A stretch of 64,000 nt of DNA from an uncultured Prevotella sp. Lineage in GTDB: Bacteria; Bacteroidota; Bacteroidia; Bacteroidales; Bacteroidaceae. The notes under the pieces were generated by a model, which saw only the letters and a program-made list of their open reading frames with translations, was not told the DNA's origin and ran no database searches. A program made the translations under genes and the position numbers. This document shows, piece after piece, positions 9,716 to 18,199 of this stretch. The DNA lies in assembly GCA_927910885.1 (NCBI GenBank), contig CAKMOD010000032.1, positions 4,428 through 68,427 of the forward strand, written 5' to 3'. Numbering within the stretch: position 1 is the stretch's first letter; each line of letters opens with the position of its first letter.

Positions 9716-12265
9716 ATGATAAGAATGAATTTCTCATTTAAGAACTCTGTACTTGGAGGGGCATTATTGCTCCTCCTTGTATTGCAAAGTACTGTTGCAA
9801 AAGCTGATGATGACAAGTCAAAGTCTAAACCAAAGAAGGAGACGAAATATGACCGCCTCTTCAAGGATAGAAAGACAGAGACTGCACGCAGTAAGTTTAT
9901 TACTGTTCATAAGCTTGACAACAAGATTTATTTTGAGTTGCCACGTACTTTGTTGAAGAAGCAAATGATGCTTGGTGGAGCGATTACTTCAACCACTGAT
10001 GCATCTACAGTTACTGTTGGTTCAACAAGTTCTAATCCTGTATTGTTCTATTTTGACATACAGGATAGCTCTGTGGTGATGAAGACGCCTAACAATGTTC
10101 TCTTCAAGGAGAATGCAAACTCTGCAGACCTTGATGCAGCATTGGCTCTGAACTATCGTGATGGTATTTGGCAGGGCTTTAACATTATGGCTTACAACAA
10201 CGACAGCTCTGCAGTTGTCTTTGATGTAACCTCTTTGTTAGGAAAGCCAACTAACCTCATTTCTGTTATGCCTACAAAGAATGGTAACTATAGCATCAAG
10301 GCTACTCCAAAGCCTGAACTTTCGTTCATTCGTGGCATAAAGAGTTTTGATACAAACGTTATTGTTAATAATGACTTCACTTATGGTGTGTCTACTTCTT
10401 TGATGTCTATGCCTATCGGTGGAGAGCGTCCTACAACTGTTGGCGTTAGTTATAGTGTAGCGCTTGTGTCAGAGTCTGCAATGCGTCCACGTATTATGGA
10501 CTCACGCATCGGTGTGAATTATTCTGCTCGTTTGGGTATACCACAGGAGGGAGCTGGTACAAAGCGTATCTTCTTCTCTCATCGTTGGAATCTTGTACCA
10601 AAGGATAAGAAGGCTTATGCTAAGGGTAAGTTGACTCAGCCTGCTAATCCTATTCGTTTCTATTTGGATGATACCTTCCCTGAGGCATGGAAACAGCCAA
10701 TCCGTGAGGGTGTTCTTGAGTGGAACAAGGCTTTTGAAAAGATAGGTTTTAAGAATGCTATTGAAGTTGTTGACTTCCCACAGAAGCAGAGCGATTTCGA
10801 CCCAGACAACATTCAGTATTCTTGTATTCGCTATATACCAAGTGGTTCTTCATCTGCTCCAAAGAGTGATATCCATGTCAATCCTAATACAGGTGAGATC
10901 ATGGCTGCTTCTATGTTCATTTATTCTGATGTAGAGAAGTTGTTACATAAGTGGCGTTTGATAGAAACAGGTGCTGTTGACCCATCAGTACGTAGCAACC
11001 GTTTGTCTGCTGCAAAGTTTGCTGAGGGCTTGAAGATGTTGGTTACAAAGGAAACAGGTAGTATGTTAGGACTCTTGGATAACCTTGGTGCTTCAGCTAC
11101 TTATTCTACTGACTCTTTGCGTAATGCACGTTTTACCACAACAATGGGACTTGCTCCTTCTGTTATGGATGATGTTCATTACAATTATGTTGCACAGCCA
11201 GCAGATAATGGTGTACGCCTTGCTCCAACAGGACTTGGTATGTACGACTACTTCACAATAGACTGGAACTATCGTTATTTTGATACCGATAATGTTTCTA
11301 TTAATGATGAGAAGAATACACTTGAGGCATTTGTTGATAAGAAGGTAACAAACCCACGTCTTCGTTATTATGCTGAGCGCAATTCTAAGTGGGACCCACG
11401 CCTTGTAGCTGGTGCACTTGGTAACGATATGATTGCGAGTGCAAACCTTGCAAATAAGAACTATACTATTGTTGAGAACAATCTCTCTAAGTGGATTAAG
11501 AACGATGAGGACACTCGTATCAAGGAGCAATTGTATCTTCAGATCTCACAGAATCGTTACGCTTTGTTCAAGCAGGTGTTGAGTAATGTTGGTGGTATGT
11601 ACCTCAACAACATGAAGATATCAGCAAAAGTTCCACAGTATCAGGTTGTTTCTAAGGAACTTCAGCGTCGTTCTCTCTTGTGGTGTTTGCAGGAGGCGAT
11701 GAGTTTCAAGAAGTATGCTAACCGTGACTTCGAGCGTAAGGGTTACTTGGCAGTGAGCTATTATGACCAGAGTTTGGAGTTTATGGGTTATGATTTGATG
11801 GCAGCACGTATGCGTGTAGCGATCACTTCTTACTTGAATCCAAACAGTTACACACAGAAGGAGTTCTTTGATGATATGTATAATACACTCTTCAAGAGTG
11901 TTGCAGAGATGCGTGCACCTTCTCAGGGCGAGCGTGTTTTACAGCGTGCATTCATGAGTCAGGCACAGAGTGTTGTTTCTAAGGCTACGGGTAACGGTGG
12001 TTCTGGCGGTGGCTCTGGTTCAAGTATGGCTTTGAAGGGTGACGACCTCGGTGCTACTCCAGGCTTTGGTGACCCAACTCAGAATCTTGCTCCAACTGTT
12101 GATATCACACTCGCAGACAATTCAGAGCTTTACTTCTACAACTGTCTTTTGAAGTTGAGAACTGCTTTGGAGAAGTGTTTGAAGGCTAACTTGCCGCTTG
12201 AAGCGCGTACACACTACGAGATGATGCTCTTCAAAATCAATAAGATAATGGAGGTGAAGAAATGA
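9716..12265 (+). CDS. DUF5117/DUF4953-type metalloprotease homologue lacking zinc ligands (pseudoenzyme)
   Basis: Exported 849-residue protein (signal peptide near LLLLLVLQSTVAKA; the start may be the in-frame ATG at 9725). Domain order follows the family: DUF5118-like N-terminus, DUF5117, then the metzincin-like DUF4953 domain. Where the downstream paralogue reads HEVGHTLGLMHN, this one reads KETGSMLGLLDN. The three zinc-binding histidines are replaced by K445, S449 and D455, while the glutamate (E446) remains. The Met-turn region is PSVMDDVHYN. The frame is intact and the rest of the fold is well conserved, so this is a preserved but probably inactive protein and not a decaying gene. A Gly/Ser linker (GNGGSGGGSGSS) lies near residue 763. 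Its stop overlaps the next ATG (ATGA), so the two are probably made in equal amounts. Confidence 0.85.
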   Translation: MIRMNFSFKNSVLGGALLLLLVLQSTVAKADDDKSKSKPKKETKYDRLFKDRKTETARSKFITVHKLDNKIYFELPRTLLKKQMMLGGAITSTTDASTVTVGSTSSNPVLFYFDIQDSSVVMKTPNNVLFKENANSADLDAALALNYRDGIWQGFNIMAYNNDSSAVVFDVTSLLGKPTNLISVMPTKNGNYSIKATPKPELSFIRGIKSFDTNVIVNNDFTYGVSTSLMSMPIGGERPTTVGVSYSVALVSESAMRPRIMDSRIGVNYSARLGIPQEGAGTKRIFFSHRWNLVPKDKKAYAKGKLTQPANPIRFYLDDTFPEAWKQPIREGVLEWNKAFEKIGFKNAIEVVDFPQKQSDFDPDNIQYSCIRYIPSGSSSAPKSDIHVNPNTGEIMAASMFIYSDVEKLLHKWRLIETGAVDPSVRSNRLSAAKFAEGLKMLVTKETGSMLGLLDNLGASATYSTDSLRNARFTTTMGLAPSVMDDVHYNYVAQPADNGVRLAPTGLGMYDYFTIDWNYRYFDTDNVSINDEKNTLEAFVDKKVTNPRLRYYAERNSKWDPRLVAGALGNDMIASANLANKNYTIVENNLSKWIKNDEDTRIKEQLYLQISQNRYALFKQVLSNVGGMYLNNMKISAKVPQYQVVSKELQRRSLLWCLQEAMSFKKYANRDFERKGYLAVSYYDQSLEFMGYDLMAARMRVAITSYLNPNSYTQKEFFDDMYNTLFKSVAEMRAPSQGERVLQRAFMSQAQSVVSKATGNGGSGGGSGSSMALKGDDLGATPGFGDPTQNLAPTVDITLADNSELYFYNCLLKLRTALEKCLKANLPLEARTHYEMMLFKINKIMEVKK

Positions 12266-14805
12266 GAAAGACTTCATTTTTATCAATGAAATCGGTTCAT
12301 GTAACCCTATTAGCAGTGGGCTTCTTGAGCCTTTCACTATCAGCACAGGCTTTCCCTTTCTTTAAAAAGAAGAAAAAGAAGGATACAACCACTACTTCTG
12401 TGGTGAAGAAAGATGCCTATGAGCGTATTCTAACCGAAGAGAAGACAGACTCTGCAAAGGGACCATTCGTTTCGTTCTATAGAACAGGTGAGAAACTTCT
12501 CATGGAGTTGCCACCTTCTTCTATTGGTCGTGACATGCTGATTGGTGCTACAATTTCATCTGTATCAAGCCCACAGTTTGCTGAGGTTGGTACTCGTGCT
12601 GGTTCTGTTTCACACGTACGCTTTGTAGAGAAGGATAGCTCTATCGTAATGCAGGCTATCAACTCTGAATTACTCGATGCCCTACCAGCAGGTAATCCGA
12701 AGCAGGCACAGGCTACGAACTATCGTAACCTTGACTTTTATAGCTTCCCAATCAAGGCAAGAAACAAGAAGACTGGAGGTATTCTCTTTGATGTTTCTTC
12801 TTTCTTCTTGAGAGAGAGTAAGTATTTCCCAGTGATTGCAAAGATAGCTGGACCATATCGTGTGGATGCTGACTTAAAGCCAGAGTGGATTAAAGTAACT
12901 TCTTTGAAGTCGTTTGCAAACAATGCTTGTATCTCGATGGAGCGCAACTATGTTACCAACATGAGTGGTAACAGTGGTAGTGTTGCTATTAGTAATCATC
13001 CAGTTTCTGTCGGTGTACAGTTTACTTTGGCTCTCCTGCCAGAGGATAAGATGACTCCTCGTCTGAGTGATACTCGCCTTGGCTACTTCCTTACACCGAA
13101 GTCTATCGTCAATGACAGTCTTATCGACCATGCAAGCTTTATCAATCGTTGGCGTGTAGAACCTAAGGACCCAGCAGCTTACTTTGCTGGTCAGCTTAGC
13201 GAACCAGTAAAGCCTATTGTGTTCTATATCGACAATGCGTTCCCTGAAAAGTGGAAGCCAGCGATTAGAAATGCTGTTCTTAGATGGAATAAGGCTTTCG
13301 AGCGTATCGGTTTCAAGAATGTGATGCAGGCTGTGGACTTCCCAACCAATGATCCTAATTTCGATCCAGATAACTTCTTGTATTCTACTATTCGTTATCT
13401 ACCTACTGCGACAGAGAATGCAATGGGTCCTTCATGGGTTGATCCACGTACAGGTGAGATTATCACAGCGACCGTATTGGTGTATAATGATGTTGTAAAT
13501 GTCATCAATAGTTGGCGATTTATTCAGACATCACAGCTTGATCCTGCTGCACGAACATTGGATATGCCTGATAGCATTTTGTTACCAACATTGGAGTATA
13601 TTGTGACTCACGAGGTAGGACATACACTCGGACTGATGCACAACATGGCTTCATCGGCTGCTATTCCAACTGATTCGCTTCGTTCTGCAAGCTTCACACA
13701 GAAGTATGGTACGACAGCGTCTATCATGGACTATGCTCGTTTCAACTATGTTGCACAGCCAACAGATAAGGGTGTGTCACTGACTCCTCCTTATCTCGGT
13801 GTGTATGACAACTATGCAATAGAGTGGGGCTACCGTGTTTTCCCTAACTCAAAGAGTTTCAGAGATGACGTAAAGCCATTGATGGCACTTGTTGAGTCTC
13901 ATGCTAACGACCCAATGTATCGTTACGTACTTCAGCAGTCACGCTATCGTTACGACCCAACTGCCATTGAGGAGGACCTCGGTGACGATGCTGTGAAGTC
14001 AAGTACATACGGCCTTAAGAACCTTGAGTATATTCTCAGTCACTTCGACGAATGGATTCCAGATGGTGCCGATGGCACTCGTAAGGCTAAGCTCTATCGT
14101 CAGATAGTTTCGCAAGCATACGGTTATGTACGTAATGTCTATGCAGTGCTTGGTGGTATTAAGTTGAATCAGACTACAGAGTCTTCTGGTATTCCTCGTT
14201 ATGAGGTGATGCCTAAGGAGAAGCAGCGTGCTGCTGCAATGTGGTTGTTACAGGAAGCACGCAAGTTTGGTAAGCGTGGTGTAGAGAGTATCGAGAACCG
14301 CTTACCTCAGATTAACTCTCATCCTTATAAGACATTGGCAAGTGGTATTCAGGAAATGGCTCTCTCTGCAACCGCACGTTTAGCATTGAGCTATTATGCT
14401 GACTCTACTTCTTATTCTCCATTGGAGTATTGCGAAGACACTTACAATAATGTATGGGCTAAGACAATTGCTGGTAACGAAAATCTCGATGAGGACGATA
14501 TCGCAATGCAGCGTCTCTATGTAGAGCGTTTGAAGTCAAATATTAGTGAGGTGAAGCAGGTTGGTAAAGTGCGCAGCTTGCGTGATGACAAGCAGGATGT
14601 GGCTTTCCTTGGCTTTGGTGTTGGTTATGGTGAACCAGAGACGATGTGGACAGAGACCATCGACCGCACAGCTGAATATGTGTTCCACTATGCACAGAAG
14701 CTTCAGAAACTTCTTGAGGAACGCATTAAGACAACGAAGGACACAACTATCAAATCTCAATATGAGTTGATGTATGCACGTGTCCAGCGTTATATGAATG
14801 ATTAA
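12262..14805 (+). CDS. DUF5117/DUF4953-type zinc metalloprotease, active-site intact
   Basis: Secreted zinc protease of 847 residues. A signal peptide (LSLSLSAQA) precedes a lysine-rich stretch FFKKKKKKD. DUF5118, DUF5117 and DUF4953 domains follow in order. The metzincin motif HEVGHTLGLMHN starts at H450 (zinc ligands H450, H454, H460; catalytic E451) with a Met-turn at SIMDYARFNYV. Translation is coupled to the upstream inactive paralogue by ATGA. Placed last in the SusCD operon, it likely cuts proteins outside the cell or in the periplasm to supply peptides to the transporter. Cleavage specificity is unknown. A terminator lies 24 nt after the stop. Confidence 0.9.
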   Translation: MRKTSFLSMKSVHVTLLAVGFLSLSLSAQAFPFFKKKKKKDTTTTSVVKKDAYERILTEEKTDSAKGPFVSFYRTGEKLLMELPPSSIGRDMLIGATISSVSSPQFAEVGTRAGSVSHVRFVEKDSSIVMQAINSELLDALPAGNPKQAQATNYRNLDFYSFPIKARNKKTGGILFDVSSFFLRESKYFPVIAKIAGPYRVDADLKPEWIKVTSLKSFANNACISMERNYVTNMSGNSGSVAISNHPVSVGVQFTLALLPEDKMTPRLSDTRLGYFLTPKSIVNDSLIDHASFINRWRVEPKDPAAYFAGQLSEPVKPIVFYIDNAFPEKWKPAIRNAVLRWNKAFERIGFKNVMQAVDFPTNDPNFDPDNFLYSTIRYLPTATENAMGPSWVDPRTGEIITATVLVYNDVVNVINSWRFIQTSQLDPAARTLDMPDSILLPTLEYIVTHEVGHTLGLMHNMASSAAIPTDSLRSASFTQKYGTTASIMDYARFNYVAQPTDKGVSLTPPYLGVYDNYAIEWGYRVFPNSKSFRDDVKPLMALVESHANDPMYRYVLQQSRYRYDPTAIEEDLGDDAVKSSTYGLKNLEYILSHFDEWIPDGADGTRKAKLYRQIVSQAYGYVRNVYAVLGGIKLNQTTESSGIPRYEVMPKEKQRAAAMWLLQEARKFGKRGVESIENRLPQINSHPYKTLASGIQEMALSATARLALSYYADSTSYSPLEYCEDTYNNVWAKTIAGNENLDEDDIAMQRLYVERLKSNISEVKQVGKVRSLRDDKQDVAFLGFGVGYGEPETMWTETIDRTAEYVFHYAQKLQKLLEERIKTTKDTTIKSQYELMYARVQRYMND

Positions 14806-14828
14806 TCTTCCGTGATAACATACATTTC

Positions 14829-14877
14829 AGAGGGTATATCTTAGACGTTAGTATCTTGGATATACCCTCTTCCTTTG
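14829..14877 (+). terminator. Terminator closing the SusCD/metalloprotease operon
   Basis: A 12-bp perfect stem AGAGGGTATATC (14829-14840) pairs with 14859-14870, with an 18-nt loop, followed by TTCCTTT. Confidence 0.8.
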
Positions 14878-15067
14878 TATGTAATATCAAATCGTATGAT
14901 GGTTTTGTATGTTTTCAATCACTTACATCCCTTTGATAGATCATCTTCTTATTTGTATAAGCTAATATACCTTTCTTATCTTAGTTAGCCATTAACGTCT
15001 TACTGTATTCATAATAATGCCCATAAAGCCCCCTTCTTCTTACTTTTATCCGTTGTGTTGTTGCTGC

Positions 15068-15124
15068 GCACATGTTGTGCTAAGGCTTCGCACATATCGT
15101 GCTAAGGCTTCGCACCAATGGTGC
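15068..15124. repeat. 22-nt palindrome array, cluster 3
   Basis: GCACATGTTGTGC, GCACATATCGTGC and GCACCAATGGTGC start at 15068, 15090 and 15112, both spacers being TAAGGCTTC. It lies between two converging genes. The rest of 14880-15195 is without a recognisable gene. Confidence 0.85.
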
Positions 15125-15195
15125 GGAGTACTAAACAACTTATGATATACTGCCAAAGCAGAGGTAATTCGGGATAAGTAGGGAGTTATTCAGTT

Positions 15196-15239
15196 ACAAG
15201 TCAACTTTGCCTATTGGGTCAGAGGCTAAGTTGACTTGT
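15196..15239 (-). terminator. Terminator of the leftward TonB-dependent receptor gene
   Basis: A 12-bp perfect stem (ACAAGTCAACTT, 15196-15207, with 15228-15239) lies 13 nt beyond the stop of the leftward gene. The T-run on the minus strand is weak. Confidence 0.6.
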
Positions 15240-15252
15240 GCTTTTCTGCCGT

Positions 15253-17562
15253 CTATAATCTGTTCTTTTCAGCCTGTCCAGCACCTGTACCCTTGTATTT
15301 GCTTCGTGAAGTATTGAACTTATAGGTAACAGTTAGAACAAACTCACGGCTGTCGTATGTACTAATCTGTTGTGTTTCCATTGATTCAGTGTAACTAATT
15401 CCTCCGTCTTTTTGGGTATGGAATAAGTCTGTTCCACCAATGCGAAATGCGAGTCTATCCTTTAGGAAGGATTTGGTAAGACTGATGTCGACGCTTCCAG
15501 AGTTTCGTGCAATGGCTCCAATTTCAGCATCACCTCTCTTGATGTAGTATGACTCCATTGATAGTAACCAGCCTTTGCCAAAATCGAATGTGTTGTTAAA
15601 ACTGAATTGCCAGATAGGCTTGTTCAGTTTATAAGTCTTCGTACTTGTATGTAATGTGAGCCATTGCTTCTTCATTAATGTTGTGAACTCAGGCGTCCAG
15701 ATACCGATTGTTGGCGAAAAAGCTAACTGAGTAGATATCGTCTTGATGCTTGGAAGATTCGTGTTGGTAAGACGTGAGATAGCTGAGTTATGGCTGTCTT
15801 GTTCGCTCCAGAAGACAATGGCGTGGCGACGGTCATTGTAAGAGATGCCAAACTGGATGAACTTCCACATAGCTCCTAAGCTTATCTCGTGGATATATTC
15901 GTGCTGAAGTAGTGGGTTACCCGACTGCATCAAGAAACGATTGGCGTATGTAACGTTATTGCTTAACTGACTATAAGAAGGGCGACGTGTCCTCGCTGCA
16001 TAGCTCAATTGCATCTGTAGGTCTCCTATCTGTGTAGCTGCAGAGATGCTTGGGAATAGGTTGCTGAACGAACGACTTTGATTAGCAATGTGCTGTCCGT
16101 TCTCATAGTAGTTAAAACGTACCGTCTCCCAGCGTAGACCAGCTGTCAGTTGGCAGATTGATAGCTGGTGTTTGTATTCCATGAAAGGAGCTATGTTCGA
16201 CTCCTTTAGCTGTGCGGATGAGCTTGGGACATAGTTTTCAGGATTGCTATACGTGTCATTGCGATTCGTATAGGTATATTCTGCACCCACTGACAGATTA
16301 CCTCCTAAAACAGGATAGCCCAAGGTTAGCTTAGAAGCAATGAGCCTATTACGCTCTTGGTTGTCGGAGGTTACGGTACGACTGACCTTGTTGCGACTTT
16401 CTTCTCGATAGATGGTATGGTCATTTTGCTTGTTATAAAGATAATCCGTATTGAAGTCTATGTCCATCTTTCCTATCTTTCCGACATAATATAGATTAAT
16501 GAATTGGGAAGGACGATGGGACTGTTTGCGTGTTGCAAAGGTGTTAAGATGGTCGTAGAAAGTCCCGTTTGCCGTTACATCACTACTAAGAAAAACAGAT
16601 TTGGGGAAGTCATGAGGGAAGTTAAGTATGTATTTGATACCGACAGAATTACTATCATTTAGCTGATAGTCTGCTCCTATAGTATTTTTGAAGATAGAAT
16701 TCTTTTCGGGGACTTTTAGCGTGAAATCCTGCTGCCAAAGAGTGTCAGCGTGAACAATTGTGGTTATTTCGCTGTGTTCGAGGCTGTTGTTAAGTGAATA
16801 GCCATGCGCACCAAAGAGTTCTAAACGGTTATGGCGATACTTCCAGTTAAGCTGTTCTGAGAGGTCTACATTTTCCGACTGGTAGTAGGCAGAGCGTACA
16901 TCGAAACCAAAGCCGTCGCCTACAGCCTTCTTCGTGCGTATCTTTACGACTGCTCTTACGGCTGCATTATATTTGCTTCCGGGGTTGCTTATCACCTCAA
17001 CGCTCTTAATATCGCTTGACTTTAGGCGTTCAAGCTCTGTTGCATCACGCATTTGGCGACCGTTGATATAGATGATAGGTGTACCTCTACCAAATACTTC
17101 GTAGCCATCTTTCTTCTTTGTCAGTCCAGGGACATGTGTAAGGACATCCTCACAAGTGCCGAGTTTGCTTAGTATGGTGTTCTCGATGTTCGTTTGTATA
17201 CCCTCTGTTGTCATCTTGTGTAGAGGAGCATTGCCTTTGACGACCACCTCTTTCATCATTTTTGCATCTTCTTTCAGTACGATAGTAAGGTTGTCTTGGT
17301 TGGAAAGAACCGTAGTGAAGGGCTCATAACCTACGAAGGAGGCTTTAAGGATATTACCTAATGTAACCTCCTTGAAGTTGAAACTGCCATCATCAGCGGT
17401 TGTTGTGCCAACAATAAAGGTAGAATCCTTGGCTGAAAGGATAATGACATTTGCGTAGGGGATAGGCTTCTTGTTTTCATCAAACACCTTTCCTGATACG
17501 GATTGTGCATTAGCTCGAAGTCCAGTGCAGAACAGAAGGAGGATAAGTAATAGTTTTTCCAT
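15253..17562 (-). CDS. TonB-dependent receptor, outer membrane beta-barrel (OMP_b-brl_3) family
   Basis: Outer-membrane protein of 769 residues. A signal peptide (LLLILLLFCTGLRANAQ) is followed by a carboxypeptidase-regulatory-like domain (SVSGKVFDENKKPIPYANV), a plug with the conserved VYINGRQMRD-like segment (here IIYINGRQM), and a barrel of the OMP_b-brl_3 type ending in FVLTVTYKFN. Unlike SusC it has no SusD partner. The tail after the last predicted strand (TSRSKYKGTGAGQAEK) is basic and short. It appears monocistronic with its own terminator. Ligand unknown; relatives are often annotated only as TonB-dependent receptors. Confidence 0.85.
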   Translation of the reverse strand: MEKLLLILLLFCTGLRANAQSVSGKVFDENKKPIPYANVIILSAKDSTFIVGTTTADDGSFNFKEVTLGNILKASFVGYEPFTTVLSNQDNLTIVLKEDAKMMKEVVVKGNAPLHKMTTEGIQTNIENTILSKLGTCEDVLTHVPGLTKKKDGYEVFGRGTPIIYINGRQMRDATELERLKSSDIKSVEVISNPGSKYNAAVRAVVKIRTKKAVGDGFGFDVRSAYYQSENVDLSEQLNWKYRHNRLELFGAHGYSLNNSLEHSEITTIVHADTLWQQDFTLKVPEKNSIFKNTIGADYQLNDSNSVGIKYILNFPHDFPKSVFLSSDVTANGTFYDHLNTFATRKQSHRPSQFINLYYVGKIGKMDIDFNTDYLYNKQNDHTIYREESRNKVSRTVTSDNQERNRLIASKLTLGYPVLGGNLSVGAEYTYTNRNDTYSNPENYVPSSSAQLKESNIAPFMEYKHQLSICQLTAGLRWETVRFNYYENGQHIANQSRSFSNLFPSISAATQIGDLQMQLSYAARTRRPSYSQLSNNVTYANRFLMQSGNPLLQHEYIHEISLGAMWKFIQFGISYNDRRHAIVFWSEQDSHNSAISRLTNTNLPSIKTISTQLAFSPTIGIWTPEFTTLMKKQWLTLHTSTKTYKLNKPIWQFSFNNTFDFGKGWLLSMESYYIKRGDAEIGAIARNSGSVDISLTKSFLKDRLAFRIGGTDLFHTQKDGGISYTESMETQQISTYDSREFVLTVTYKFNTSRSKYKGTGAGQAEKNRL

Positions 17563-17740
17563 AACTCATAAAGTTAAGTGATACGAAAGGTTCAAACTCA
17601 GTTATGCTTTTAAAAAGCGATAGGTTTCTATCGCAAAGATATAAAATTATATGATTACTAATAAGAAAAAAGGAAAAACTTTCAGTTTAATGTGTCTTTT
17701 TTAGTAGTGAGGTGGTTTAGAGATAAGACTTTATGTACAA

Positions 17741-17790
17741 AAAAAAGCCATACCAGAATCCTATCAAAGGATTACTGATATGGCTTTATA
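17741..17790 (-). terminator. Terminator of trxA
   Basis: A long imperfect hairpin (AAGCCAT...AATCCT pairing with AGGATT...ATGGCTT) runs from 17745 to 17787, and the minus strand continues into eight or so T residues. It lies 17 nt after the trxA stop. Confidence 0.8.
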
Positions 17791-17806
17791 TTTATAAGAG
17801 TTTAGC

Positions 17807-18121
17807 TTAGAGCAGAGCGTCGAACTTCTCTTTGAGAACGTCCTTTGAAGCTGCGCCAACAAACTTGTCTACCAACTGACCACCCTTAAAGAAGAGGATA
17901 GTTGGGATGTTACGTACACCGAAATCAATGGCTACGTCATCATTCTCCTCAACATCACACTTGCCTACAACAATCTTACCATCGTACTCCTCAGCGAGTT
18001 CTGAGATGATAGGACCAATCATCTTACAAGGGCCACACCATGTTGCCCACAAATCAACTACCAATGGTAATTCACCATTCTTGTAAGTCTCTAAATTCTC
18101 GTTAGTAATTACTACTTCCAT
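17807..18121 (-). CDS. trxA: Thioredoxin
   Basis: Cytoplasmic 104-residue thioredoxin, a general disulfide reductase and likely electron source for DsbD-type transporters. The canonical active site WCGPC is at residues 28-32, followed by K33. The cis-Pro motif is in RNIPTILFF, and the length is standard. It lies 78 nt downstream of the dnaE stop on the same strand. I see no strong -7 element in that gap, so it may be read with dnaE. It ends in a strong terminator. Confidence 0.96.
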   Translation of the reverse strand: MEVVITNENLETYKNGELPLVVDLWATWCGPCKMIGPIISELAEEYDGKIVVGKCDVEENDDVAIDFGVRNIPTILFFKGGQLVDKFVGAASKDVLKEKFDALL

Positions 18122-18199
18122 TTTTATTCTGTTTATAAGTTTATTAATATTGTCTTTTCTATCTATTTACTTATCATCAAAGATTGTGCCACTTTCGAT

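Noticed and set aside
2440..14805. Polysaccharide utilisation locus
   Set aside because: There are no glycoside hydrolases, lyases or glycan sensors; the enzymes are metalloproteases.
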